Assembly (NCBI GenBank): GCA_003282055.1
Contig: QCAD01000039.1
Location: forward strand, 1-5,165
Direction of reading: 5' to 3'
Length of the DNA stretch: 5,165 bases
Origin: Pelagibacteraceae bacterium AG-339-N18
Lineage (GTDB): Bacteria > Pseudomonadota > Alphaproteobacteria > Pelagibacterales > Pelagibacteraceae
A program made the translations under genes and the position numbers. The notes under the pieces were generated by a model. That model was not told the DNA's origin. It made no database searches and was given only the letters and a program-made list of their open reading frames with translations. Positions 1 through 5,165 of the stretch are shown here, piece after piece; within the stretch, counting starts at the first letter, position 1, and each line of letters begins with the position of its first letter.

Positions 1-653
1 AATATTTAAATAAAAAAGCAGGAGAAATTGCAAAAAAAACAAAAGATTATTTTCCCGAAATTTTAGTTGCTGGAGGGTTGCCTCCTCAAGATTCAACTTA
101 TAAAGCTGACTATAGATCTGAGGATGAGATAAAAATAGATTTTTTCAATCAAGCAAAAATATTAAATCCTTATATAGACTTTTTTTATTTTGACGTTTTA
201 AGTAGTTTAAAAGAAATTAGGATTGCGATTGATAGTATACAAGAGTTCGATAAACCTTATTTGATAGGAGCGCATATTTCCAAGGGCACTAAAATGCCAA
301 GTGGAGAGCTAGTTTCTGAATTAAAAAATATTTTTAAAAAGGATAAAACACTTGGTATTATTCTTTCATGTATTTCACCTGAAAATTACTATTTAAATTT
401 TAAAGAAATCAAAAGTTTAGGTGTTCCATTTGGTTTTAAATTAAACGGATATTTAAAAACTGCGCCACTAAATATAAACAATAATAAAAATGATTACTTA
501 CAACCTAATACGTTTTTAGGAAAGAGAGACGATTTATCTCCTGAAAAAATGTTAGAATTTGTAAAAAAATTTAAAAATGAAGGTGCTACTATTTTAGGTG
601 GGTGCTGTGAGACAAGTCCGCAACATATCAAAGCTTTCGCATCACTTAAATAA
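1..653 (+). CDS. Homocysteine S-methyltransferase family protein, 5' end missing
   Basis: The reading frame is already open at base 3 and runs to TAA at 651-653, giving 216 visible residues; the true start lies left of the window, and the TTG at 78 is internal. Members of this family move a methyl group from a donor such as S-methylmethionine or betaine to homocysteine, making methionine in the cytoplasm, with zinc held by three cysteines. The C-terminal zinc motif GGCCETSPQHI is present (cysteines at visible residues 201 and 202), and the third ligand is probably Cys123 in LSCIS (bases 369-371). The segment GVPFGFKLNGYLKT also fits the family barrel. Typical members have about 300 residues, so roughly the first third is missing. 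The donor cannot be told from this fragment: MmuM-like and BHMT-like enzymes share this end. The gene end overlaps the converging transporter gene by 8 bases. Confidence 0.85.
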   Translation, partial: YLNKKAGEIAKKTKDYFPEILVAGGLPPQDSTYKADYRSEDEIKIDFFNQAKILNPYIDFFYFDVLSSLKEIRIAIDSIQEFDKPYLIGAHISKGTKMPSGELVSELKNIFKKDKTLGIILSCISPENYYLNFKEIKSLGVPFGFKLNGYLKTAPLNINNNKNDYLQPNTFLGKRDDLSPEKMLEFVKKFKNEGATILGGCCETSPQHIKAFASLK

Positions 654-1533
654 TTTTTTTGTAATCTGCTTTTCTCACAAAATAAATACCAATTGAAACT
701 GCAATTAAAGAAATCAGTACTTTTGTAGTAATTAATTCCCTAAGAAATATATAGCTTAAAATAGTTCCAAAAATAGGAATTAGATAAGATACCTGTGATT
801 GAAAAATTAAACCATTATTTACTAAAATTCTAAATCTTAAAAGCCAAGCCATTCCTGTTGAAACAAGCCCTAAATAAATTACAGAAATTGTTGAGTCTAA
901 TCTTAGTGTCAAATTCCAAGGTTGTTCGGTAAAACTAACAAGTGGTATCAAAATAATTGTTGCCCAAATTAATATAGATCCAGTTACATTTTCGTTTTTT
1001 TTATTACTAATTTTTAAAGTTAAAACACCCCCAATTACATAACAAGTAGAACCTAAAAGTATTAATAATGCAGATAAAAAGTTATTTTCATCAATTAATA
1101 AATTATCTGAGAATAAATAAAGAATACCAGAAAAACCAATCAAAATCCCAAAGGTTTTAATAAAGTTGAACTTCTCATTTTTTGTATAAAAATGACCTAA
1201 TACTGTGGAGCTGAGGGGTGTGGTAGACATTAAAATTGCTGCAAGATTACTCTGAACAGATTTAATCCCATATGCAATAAGAAAAAAAGGTGCAACTAAA
1301 TTTATAAAACCTATTAAAGCAAACCAATACCAATCTTGTGAGAATGCTTCAATCTTTATATCTTTATAGTAACAAAGTAATAAAACAGGTATGGCTCCAA
1401 AAAAAACTCTTAAAAAAGCAATTGTCACTGGTCCAAATGAGTAAGTAGCAATTTTAATATTAAAAAAGGCAGAGGCCCAAATTAATGCTAGTAAAACTAG
1501 CAATAAATAATCTAATAACTTTGGCTGTCTCAT
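646..1533 (-). CDS. EamA/DMT-superfamily membrane transporter
   Basis: This is a 295-residue, very hydrophobic protein with about ten predicted membrane helices, roughly at residues 8-25, 35-55, 69-90, 96-115, 125-141, 152-173, 185-200, 215-234, 243-264 and 270-287. That is the two-times-five-helix layout of EamA (drug/metabolite transporter) proteins. The opening LALIWASAFFNIKIA matches the usual family start, and LIPIFGTILSYIFLREL near residues 251-267 matches the conserved end of the second repeat. Family members export or import small metabolites across the inner membrane; the substrate cannot be read from sequence. The ATG overlaps the stop of the upstream editing gene by four bases (ATGA), and an AAGGA sits 9 bases before it, so the two are very likely co-transcribed and translationally coupled. 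Its end overlaps the converging methyltransferase gene by 8 bases. Length is normal and no damage is visible. Confidence 0.9.
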   Translation of the reverse strand: MRQPKLLDYLLLVLLALIWASAFFNIKIATYSFGPVTIAFLRVFFGAIPVLLLCYYKDIKIEAFSQDWYWFALIGFINLVAPFFLIAYGIKSVQSNLAAILMSTTPLSSTVLGHFYTKNEKFNFIKTFGILIGFSGILYLFSDNLLIDENNFLSALLILLGSTCYVIGGVLTLKISNKKNENVTGSILIWATIILIPLVSFTEQPWNLTLRLDSTISVIYLGLVSTGMAWLLRFRILVNNGLIFQSQVSYLIPIFGTILSYIFLRELITTKVLISLIAVSIGIYFVRKADYKKII

Positions 1534-2009
1534 TCTACTAATTCCTTGATTGATCCCTCGGTAATTTTACTTAAATCTTTAAAGCTAATCTTAAATATAC
1601 AGTTTGGATGGCCAGCAGCTGCAAATAATTGATTAAATCTCTCTAAAGAATGGTCTATCAAAATATCTATTTTGTTTAAATGTCCAATGGGAGAAACACC
1701 TCCTATTGTAAAACCTGTAATGTTTTTAACATCATCGGCTGATGCCATAGATACATTTTTCTTATTTAAAATTTTTTTTATCTTATTAAGAGAAGCTTTT
1801 TTATCTCCTGCAACAAGGCATAAGGTAAAGTTTTGCTCGGTTTTAAAAAGTAAACTCTTAACTATCGCACCAACTTCACAACTTAAAGACGAGGCCGCAT
1901 CTAGAGCAGTCCTGGCTGAACTATTTAATTCAATCACTTCAGTATTTGAATTAAATTCTATCAATATTTTCTGAACTCTTTGGACTGATGCTTTATTTAG
2001 TAACGACAT
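1530..2009 (-). CDS. YbaK/EbsC family aminoacyl-tRNA editing protein
   Basis: This 159-residue protein belongs to the YbaK/ProRS-INS family of free-standing deacylases, which hydrolyse mischarged tRNA (often tRNA-Pro carrying Cys, Ala or a similar amino acid) in the cytoplasm. Family marks seen are the conserved lysine in EVGAIVKSLLF (Lys51), the GGVSPIGH motif at residues 103-110, and AAGHPN at 131-136. Length equals that of single-domain members. Which misacylated tRNA it clears (YbaK, ProXp-ala or another ProXp class) cannot be decided by eye. The start ATG at 2009-2007 has no clear Shine-Dalgarno; the leader instead carries a perfect palindrome. A minus-strand TATAAT lies 37-42 bases upstream. 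It is the first gene of a probable two-gene unit with the EamA transporter, and its promoter faces away from glnA. Confidence 0.88.
   Translation of the reverse strand: MSLLNKASVQRVQKILIEFNSNTEVIELNSSARTALDAASSLSCEVGAIVKSLLFKTEQNFTLCLVAGDKKASLNKIKKILNKKNVSMASADDVKNITGFTIGGVSPIGHLNKIDILIDHSLERFNQLFAAAGHPNCIFKISFKDLSKITEGSIKELVE
1543..1547 (-). promoter_or_regulatory. Shine-Dalgarno of the EamA transporter, inside the editing gene
   Basis: On the minus strand AAGGA ends 9 bases before the transporter ATG. It lies within the last codons of the upstream editing gene. It supports the chosen start and, with the ATGA overlap, translation re-initiation from the upstream gene. Confidence 0.6.
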
Positions 2010-2015
2010 TATTCA

Positions 2016-2025
2016 ACTTGCAAGT
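2016..2025. promoter_or_regulatory. Perfect 10-base palindrome ACTTGCAAGT, possible operator
   Basis: ACTTGCAAGT reads the same on both strands. It sits 6 bases upstream of the editing gene's ATG, and about 20 bases before the best glnA -10 box, where a -35 or regulator site would lie. The left flank also makes CAACTTG. A dimeric regulator acting on one or both divergent genes is conceivable, but no known operator is matched with certainty. Confidence 0.35.
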
Positions 2026-2044
2026 GATAGTCTTTTTTTAATTT

Positions 2045-2050
2045 TATTAT
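2045..2050 (+). promoter_or_regulatory. Candidate -10 box for glnA
   Basis: TATTAT (5 of 6 to the sigma-70 consensus) would put the transcript start near 2057, giving a leader of about 90 bases that includes the whole hairpin at 2074-2122. No good -35 at 16-18 bases is seen; TTGCAA at 2019-2024 is 20 bases away and lies inside the palindrome. AT-rich DNA gives many such boxes, so this is tentative. Confidence 0.3.
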
Positions 2051-2051
2051 A
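2046..2051 (-). promoter_or_regulatory. Candidate -10 box for the editing gene/transporter unit
   Basis: A perfect TATAAT lies on the minus strand, overlapping the candidate glnA -10 almost completely. It predicts a start near 2039 and a leader of about 30 bases that contains the palindrome. No convincing -35 is seen around 2069-2074. If both boxes are used, polymerase could serve only one direction at a time. Confidence 0.35.
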
Positions 2052-2073
2052 AACTCATGTGAAAAGTGCATAG

Positions 2074-2122
2074 GTGATATTAAGTAAAAGAACATTATCT
2101 AACAGTCTTTATTTGATATCAC
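2074..2122 (+). promoter_or_regulatory. Imperfect hairpin in the glnA leader, candidate cis-regulatory RNA
   Basis: The left arm GTGATATTAAGTAAA (2074-2088) pairs with the right arm TTTATTTGATATCAC (2108-2122) over 15 consecutive positions: 13 Watson-Crick pairs and two wobbles (2081 with 2115, 2084 with 2112). The terminal loop is 19 bases (2089-2107). The wobbles mean it pairs better as RNA than as a DNA palindrome. It ends 14 bases before the glnA Shine-Dalgarno and has no U-run after it, so it is not a standard terminator. Its right arm can alternatively pair with the ribosome-binding region (2106-2112 with 2135-2141). It does not show the GGAAGUA core I associate with the known glnA/glutamine riboswitch. 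Function is inferred only. Confidence 0.5.
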
Positions 2123-2136
2123 AAGGCCAGAATTAT

Positions 2137-2145
2137 AAAGGAGAG
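2137..2145 (+). promoter_or_regulatory. Strong Shine-Dalgarno of glnA
   Basis: AAAGGAGAG, with GGAG 5 bases before the ATG at 2149, is the best ribosome-binding site in the window. It decides the start: the in-frame GTG at 2074 would add 25 residues but has no such site and falls at the foot of the leader hairpin. Confidence 0.85.
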
Positions 2146-2148
2146 ATT

Positions 2149-3555
2149 ATGAGTTCAAGTGATGTATTAAAGACTATCAAGGATAAAGAAATTGAGTATG
2201 TAGATTTAAGATTCACCGATCCTAGAGGTAAACTACAACATGTTACCATGGATGCCAAAATGGTCGATGATGAAATGTTGAACGAAGGAATTTTTTTCGA
2301 TGGATCCTCTATAGCTGGGTGGAAAGCTATAAATGAATCAGACATGATCCTTAAACCTGATACATCAAGAGCAATTGTAGATCCATTTACATCTCATAAC
2401 ACTTTAAATCTTTTCTGTGATGTTTTAGATGCAATAAAAAAAGATTCTTACGAGAGAGATCCAAGAGGAACAGCTAAAAAAGCAGAGGCCTATTTAAAAA
2501 GTTCAGGAATTGGTGATAAAGCATTTTTTGGTCCTGAAGCTGAATTTTTTGTATTTGATGATGTAAGATTTAAAAATGACATGAACGAGACAGGATTTAA
2601 AATTGACAGCAAAGAAGGTCCTTATAACTCAGGTAGAGAATATGAAAATGGAAATTTAGGCCATAGACCAGGAATTAAAGGTGGTTATTTCCCAGTCCCA
2701 CCAGTTGATAGTGAACAAGATATGAGAAGTGAATATCTAAAAGCTATGAAAGAAATGGGTATTAAGGTAGAGAAGCATCATCATGAAGTTGCACCAAGTC
2801 AACATGAACTAGGAATGTATTTTGGTACACTCGTAGATCAAGCAGATAATTTACAACTTTATAAATATGCTGTTCACATGGTTTCTAACTCTTTCGGCAA
2901 AACAGCTACATTCATGCCAAAGCCTGTAAAAGGAGACAATGGTTCAGGAATGCACGTTCACCAATCAATTTGGAAAGGAGACACCGCATTATTTTCTGGC
3001 GATAAATATGCAGGTTTGTCAGACACTGCTTTACATTATATCGGTGGAATTTTAAAGCACGCGAAAGCTATAAATGCTTTTTCAAATGCAACAACTAACA
3101 GTTATAAAAGATTAATCCCAGGTTTTGAAGCTCCTGTGTTGTTAGCTTATTCTGCAAGAAACAGATCCGCATCATGTAGAATTCCTATTACTTTAAGTAA
3201 AAAAGCAGCCAGATGCGAAATTAGATTTGGTGATGCTGCTGGAAATCCTTATTTAACTTTCGCAGCAATGTTAATGGCAGGTTTAGATGGAATTAAAAAT
3301 AAAATTGATCCAGGAAAATCATTTGATAAAGATCTTTATGCTTTATCTGAAGACGAAGTTAAAAAAATTCCTACTGTTTGTGGATCATTAAGAGAAGCAA
3401 TGGAAAGTCTTGACAAAGATAGAGATTTTTTAAAACAAGGTAATGTTTTTACTGATGATCAAATAGATGCATATATAGCTTTAAAATTTGAGGAAATACA
3501 TAATTTTGAACACACGCCTCATCCTATAGAGTTTGAAATGTATTACAGTTGCTAA
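2149..3555 (+). CDS. glnA: Glutamine synthetase, type I
   Basis: GlnA joins ammonia to glutamate using ATP, the main entry of ammonia into cell nitrogen; the enzyme is a cytoplasmic dodecamer. The protein has 468 residues, the normal type I length. The N-terminal beta-grasp part carries [12 protein letters not shown] and the latch segment FDGSSIAGW (50-58). The catalytic part shows [11 protein letters not shown] (127-137), [11 protein letters not shown] (210-220), [10 protein letters not shown] (264-273), IPGFEAP (323-329), [12 protein letters not shown] (335-346) and [14 protein letters not shown] (357-370), so the metal, ATP and glutamate residues are in place. [10 protein letters not shown] puts a tyrosine at residue 397, the position adenylylated by GlnE in type I-beta enzymes, so activity may be tuned by adenylylation. 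The start at 2149 is fixed by AAAGGAGAG. It is divergent from the editing gene and has an unusual leader hairpin. It appears to be transcribed alone. Confidence 0.97.
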   Translation: MSSSDVLKTIKDKEIEYVDLRFTDPRGKLQHVTMDAKMVDDEMLNEGIFFDGSSIAGWKAINESDMILKPDTSRAIVDPFTSHNTLNLFCDVLDAIKKDSYERDPRGTAKKAEAYLKSSGIGDKAFFGPEAEFFVFDDVRFKNDMNETGFKIDSKEGPYNSGREYENGNLGHRPGIKGGYFPVPPVDSEQDMRSEYLKAMKEMGIKVEKHHHEVAPSQHELGMYFGTLVDQADNLQLYKYAVHMVSNSFGKTATFMPKPVKGDNGSGMHVHQSIWKGDTALFSGDKYAGLSDTALHYIGGILKHAKAINAFSNATTNSYKRLIPGFEAPVLLAYSARNRSASCRIPITLSKKAARCEIRFGDAAGNPYLTFAAMLMAGLDGIKNKIDPGKSFDKDLYALSEDEVKKIPTVCGSLREAMESLDKDRDFLKQGNVFTDDQIDAYIALKFEEIHNFEHTPHPIEFEMYYSC

Positions 3556-3699
3556 TTTTTTATTGTTAGTTTAAACAACTTCATTTTTGCAAAGATCAAT
3601 TTGACCATGTAATTCAGCATTTATTGAGATTTGCATTATTATTATAATTGCATTAGTAATAAATCTATTAGTTGTATCGTATAATAATCAAAAAATTAA
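3556..3699. other. Intergenic region between glnA and the Yip1-like gene
   Basis: These 144 bases are AT-rich and hold no credible gene. A weak 5-bp dyad (3563-3567 with 3574-3578) followed by a short T-rich stretch is the only terminator-like structure after glnA. Two TATAAT boxes on the + strand (3643-3648 and 3680-3685) could serve the next gene, though neither has a good -35. The 8-mer TTGCATTA occurs twice, at 3631-3638 and 3648-3655, spaced 17 bases apart. Confidence 0.4.
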
Positions 3700-4242
3700 A
3701 TGTTCGCTGAATTTCTAAATATAATTTTTAAATCGATTAAATTAGATAAATCTCTTTATAGTGATAACAAAAATTTTGGTGAAGCAGCAATCTATTTTGC
3801 AGGCTTAATTATGATATTAGATGGTGTCGCTGGTGCTGTGGCTGCAAATACAGTTGTTAAAACATCTATAGGAATATCAGGACTAACAGCAATTATAACT
3901 TGGTTAATTTGGGCAATTTTTATTTTTGTGATCGGTGTTAAACTTTTTCCTGATAAACAAACCAAGGTTCCTTTTAGAAAAGTATTAGTAGCAGTAGGAT
4001 ATGCGCATGCCCCAGGCCTAATCAGATTTTTTGCTTTAACTCCAGACTTAATGATACCTATCATTTTTCTTACCCAGTTTTGGATTTTCGCAGGTTTAAT
4101 AATTTCAACAAAACAAATATTGAATTTAAAATCAAATTTAAAATCATTTGGAATAGTATTTTTATCACTTCTAATTATTGCTTTTTTATCAGTATCCTTT
4201 GTAATGAGTAGAATGAACGCTCTACCTATAAACAGTATTTAA
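3700..4242 (+). CDS. Yip1-like integral membrane protein, function unknown
   Basis: This 180-residue protein has four clear membrane helices, near residues 29-50, 61-82, 116-136 and 149-169, plus a semi-hydrophobic stretch at 95-112 containing VAVGYAHAPGLIRF. The glycine-tyrosine-alanine-x-alanine-proline signature and the helix layout resemble bacterial Yip1-domain proteins, small inner-membrane proteins of unproven role; the assignment rests on pattern recognition. The ATG at 3700 has no Shine-Dalgarno and an in-frame TAA stands right before it, so no upstream extension is possible; the next in-frame ATG (codon 38) would remove the first helix. The stop shares TTAA (4239-4242) with the stop of the converging small CxxC gene. 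Nothing in the neighbourhood points to a particular job. Confidence 0.75.
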   Translation: MFAEFLNIIFKSIKLDKSLYSDNKNFGEAAIYFAGLIMILDGVAGAVAANTVVKTSIGISGLTAIITWLIWAIFIFVIGVKLFPDKQTKVPFRKVLVAVGYAHAPGLIRFFALTPDLMIPIIFLTQFWIFAGLIISTKQILNLKSNLKSFGIVFLSLLIIAFLSVSFVMSRMNALPINSI

Positions 4243-4409
4243 AGAGGAAAAATAGTCTTTGAAATTCTACATGATTTACAAATTTTAAATCCTGTTAAAA
4301 TTAAATTTTGGGTCACACTTTCATCTTGATTTTTACATTCGTCACAAACCTCATTTAATTCATCATTAACATCTGTATTCTCAGAAATTTTTGAATTCTC
4401 TTCATTCAT
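4239..4409 (-). CDS. Small double-CxxC (zinc-ribbon-like) protein, function unknown
   Basis: A 56-residue minus-strand frame begins with ATG at 4409-4407 and ends with TAA at 4241-4239. The first 20 residues are acidic and hydrophilic (MNEENSKISENTD..), then come CDEC (residues 22-25) and CKSC (44-47), 18 residues apart. Two CxxC knuckles at this distance are the hallmark of a rubredoxin/zinc-ribbon fold that binds one zinc. I do not recognise a named family; DNA/RNA binding, protein-protein contact or a metal-chaperone role are all open. Support for coding comes from the ordered cysteine pairs, an upstream GGAGAAGG, and the exact stop-to-stop fit with the converging Yip1-like gene (shared TTAA). 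A TAG seven codons upstream of the ATG limits any extension. It is short enough for automatic annotation to miss. Confidence 0.7.
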   Translation of the reverse strand: MNEENSKISENTDVNDELNEVCDECKNQDESVTQNLILTGFKICKSCRISKTIFPL

Positions 4410-4420
4410 TAACAGTTGAA

Positions 4421-4428
4421 CCTTCTCC
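4421..4428 (-). promoter_or_regulatory. Possible Shine-Dalgarno of the small CxxC gene
   Basis: Minus-strand GGAGAAGG ends 11 bases before the ATG, a little longer than the usual spacing. It is the only purine-rich site upstream and favours translation in this direction. Confidence 0.4.
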
Positions 4429-4507
4429 TACAGTCTCTTTAAACTTTGATTTTCATCATAAAAAGTTTTTTTTCATTTTAAATTCTTTTAATAATTCATC
4501 TAATTTA

Positions 4508-4519
4508 TTGAAATTTCAA
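4508..4519. promoter_or_regulatory. Perfect 12-base palindrome TTGAAATTTCAA upstream of purE
   Basis: The site reads identically on both strands and lies 34 bases before the purE ATG. Its left half TTGAAAT recurs at 4527-4533. It could be an operator for the pur genes or belong to the -35 region, but AT-rich DNA produces such sites fairly often. Confidence 0.25.
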
Positions 4520-4541
4520 CAATTTTTTGAAATAAAGTTTG

Positions 4542-4547
4542 TATAAA
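4542..4547 (+). promoter_or_regulatory. Candidate -10 box for purE
   Basis: TATAAA lies such that the normal start distance falls on the A of the purE ATG at 4554, implying a leaderless or nearly leaderless messenger. This agrees with the absence of a Shine-Dalgarno. No recognisable -35 stands at 4519-4524, so support is limited. Confidence 0.3.
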
Positions 4548-4553
4548 AAAATC

Positions 4554-5045
4554 ATGAATAGAAAAAAAAATCTTAAAGTATCAATAGTTATGGGTAGTCA
4601 ATCTGACTTTAAAGTAATGAAATTAACAAAAAAAATATTAAAAAAAATTGGGGTTCCTTTGGAAACAAAAATTGTTTCTGCTCATCGTACACCAATTCGA
4701 ATGTATAAATTTGCTTCAGAGGCTGAAAAAAATAATATAGGTGTAATAATTGCCGGCGCTGGCGGTTCCGCACATTTACCAGGTATGATTGCAGCGCTTA
4801 CTCAAATACCAGTACTGGGAGTCCCAATTGAAAGTAAAAAACTTAAAGGCTTAGACAGCTTATTATCCATCGCACAAATGCCAAAAGGAATTCCAGTAGG
4901 AACCTTAGCAATTGGAGAAGATGGGGCGATAAATGCGGCTATACTTGCTGCATCAATAATTGCCATCTATAACCCTATAGTAAAGGTAAAACTCAAAAGT
5001 TGGAGAGAATCTCAAACTAAATCTATTAAAAAAACTCCAAGATAA
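4554..5045 (+). CDS. purE: N5-carboxyaminoimidazole ribonucleotide mutase
   Basis: PurE (class I) moves the carboxyl group of N5-CAIR to carbon 4 of the imidazole ring, giving CAIR, in cytoplasmic purine synthesis. The protein has 163 residues, the usual length. Visible motifs are VMGSQSDF near the start (the phosphate-binding GSxSD loop, with Phe where Trp is common), VSAHRTP with the catalytic-site histidine, IAGAGGSAHLPGMIAALT, PVLGVP, SLLSIAQMPKGIPVGTLAIG and GAINAAILAA. The tail is basic (KSIKKTPR). The ATG at 4554 is preferred because the upstream TTG at 4539 only adds five residues and no ribosome-binding site supports either. purK starts 5 bases after its stop, so the two form an operon and supply consecutive steps. 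It is divergent from the small CxxC gene across a 144-base gap. Confidence 0.96.
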   Translation: MNRKKNLKVSIVMGSQSDFKVMKLTKKILKKIGVPLETKIVSAHRTPIRMYKFASEAEKNNIGVIIAGAGGSAHLPGMIAALTQIPVLGVPIESKKLKGLDSLLSIAQMPKGIPVGTLAIGEDGAINAAILAASIIAIYNPIVKVKLKSWRESQTKSIKKTPR

Positions 5046-5050
5046 TCTCA

Positions 5051-5165
5051 ATGTCTGAAATTATATTAGGAATTCTTGGTGGTGGTCAACTAGGAAGTAT
5101 GTTGTCAGTTGCTGCAAAAAAATTAAATATTAAAACTGTAATTTACTCTGATGATAAAAACTCAC
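5051..5165 (+). CDS. purK: N5-carboxyaminoimidazole ribonucleotide synthase, 3' end missing
   Basis: Only the first 38 codons are in the window. PurK uses ATP and bicarbonate to carboxylate AIR to N5-CAIR, the substrate of PurE just upstream. The start MSEIILGILGGGQLGSMLSV is the glycine-rich first strand and loop of the PurK ATP-grasp family, followed by AAKKLNIKTVIYSDD, matching the second strand that ends in an acidic pair. The family usually has GQLGRM; here serine replaces the arginine. The ATG lies 5 bases after the purE stop with no strong Shine-Dalgarno, suggesting translational coupling. Nothing can be said about the remaining, larger part of the gene. Confidence 0.92.
   Translation, partial: MSEIILGILGGGQLGSMLSVAAKKLNIKTVIYSDDKNS

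Noticed and set aside
1672..1974. 100-codon + strand frame opposite the editing gene
   Set aside because: It is a complete antisense shadow of a well-supported gene, with no recognisable domain or ribosome-binding site.
2074..2148. 25-residue N-terminal extension of GlnA from GTG at 2074
   Set aside because: The ATG at 2149 has AAAGGAGAG at ideal spacing and gives the standard type I length; the GTG sits at the base of the leader hairpin and lacks a ribosome site.
2010..2148. Known glutamine (glnA-type) riboswitch
   Set aside because: I could not find its conserved GGAAGUA-like core or matching arms in the leader; the hairpin present is different.
2133..2345. 70-codon minus-strand frame over the glnA start
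   Set aside because: Antisense shadow of glnA; composition follows the glnA codons and no family features are seen.
3563..3588. Rho-independent terminator after glnA
   Set aside because: The stem is only five mostly A-T pairs with an interrupted T-run; too weak to call as a feature.
3606..3718. Hydrophobic frame upstream of the Yip1-like gene that would encode one membrane helix
   Set aside because: No ATG, GTG or TTG start exists in the frame, only ATT; T-rich DNA readily yields isoleucine/leucine runs by chance.
3792..4064. 90-codon minus-strand frame inside the Yip1-like gene
   Set aside because: Antisense to a hydrophobic coding frame, with no motif of its own.
4410..4516. Protein-like minus-strand stretches (NKLDELLKEFKMKK, then KSKFKETVGEGS) upstream of the CxxC gene
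   Set aside because: They are split by two TGA stops and have no usable start; they could be gene remnants, but in AT-rich DNA such strings are expected and no family is recognisable.

Overview
The window looks like a streamlined marine alphaproteobacterium of the SAR11 / 'Candidatus Pelagibacter' type. The evidence is a very AT-rich composition (AAA, TTA and ATT codons dominate), short or overlapping gene junctions, intergenic gaps never above about 145 bases, and the family-level character of the proteins. The organism call is an inference from composition and content, because no rRNA or other taxonomic marker is present.

Layout, left to right. (1) The 3' part of a zinc-dependent homocysteine S-methyltransferase-type gene on the + strand, cut by the window start. 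(2) Converging on it with an 8-base overlap of gene ends, a minus-strand pair: a YbaK/EbsC-type aminoacyl-tRNA editing protein (1530-2009), then an EamA/DMT membrane transporter (646-1533), joined by a 4-base ATGA overlap. (3) A 139-base divergent control region (2010-2148) between the editing gene and glnA. It holds a perfect 10-base palindrome, overlapping AT-rich -10 boxes facing both ways, and a 15-bp imperfect hairpin in the glnA leader just before a strong Shine-Dalgarno sequence. (4) glnA, a full-length type I glutamine synthetase of 468 residues starting at 2149. (5) A four-helix Yip1-like membrane protein (3700-4242). (6) On the minus strand, a 56-residue protein with two CxxC pairs (4239-4409), whose stop codon shares the bases TTAA with the stop of the Yip1-like gene. 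(7) purE (4554-5045), followed 5 bases later by the beginning of purK (5051 to window end), the two-step CAIR-forming module of purine synthesis.

Taken together the window is mostly core metabolism: methionine/methyl transfer, translation quality control, ammonia assimilation and purine synthesis (which consumes the glutamine made by GlnA). The least explained part is the glnA leader. Its hairpin contains two G-U wobbles, and its descending arm could alternatively pair with the Shine-Dalgarno region. It is the best candidate here for an undescribed regulatory element, relevant because cultured SAR11 is reported to lack the usual PII/NtrBC nitrogen control. The small double-CxxC protein is the second item worth attention. 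No mobile element, CRISPR array, tRNA or rRNA was seen.
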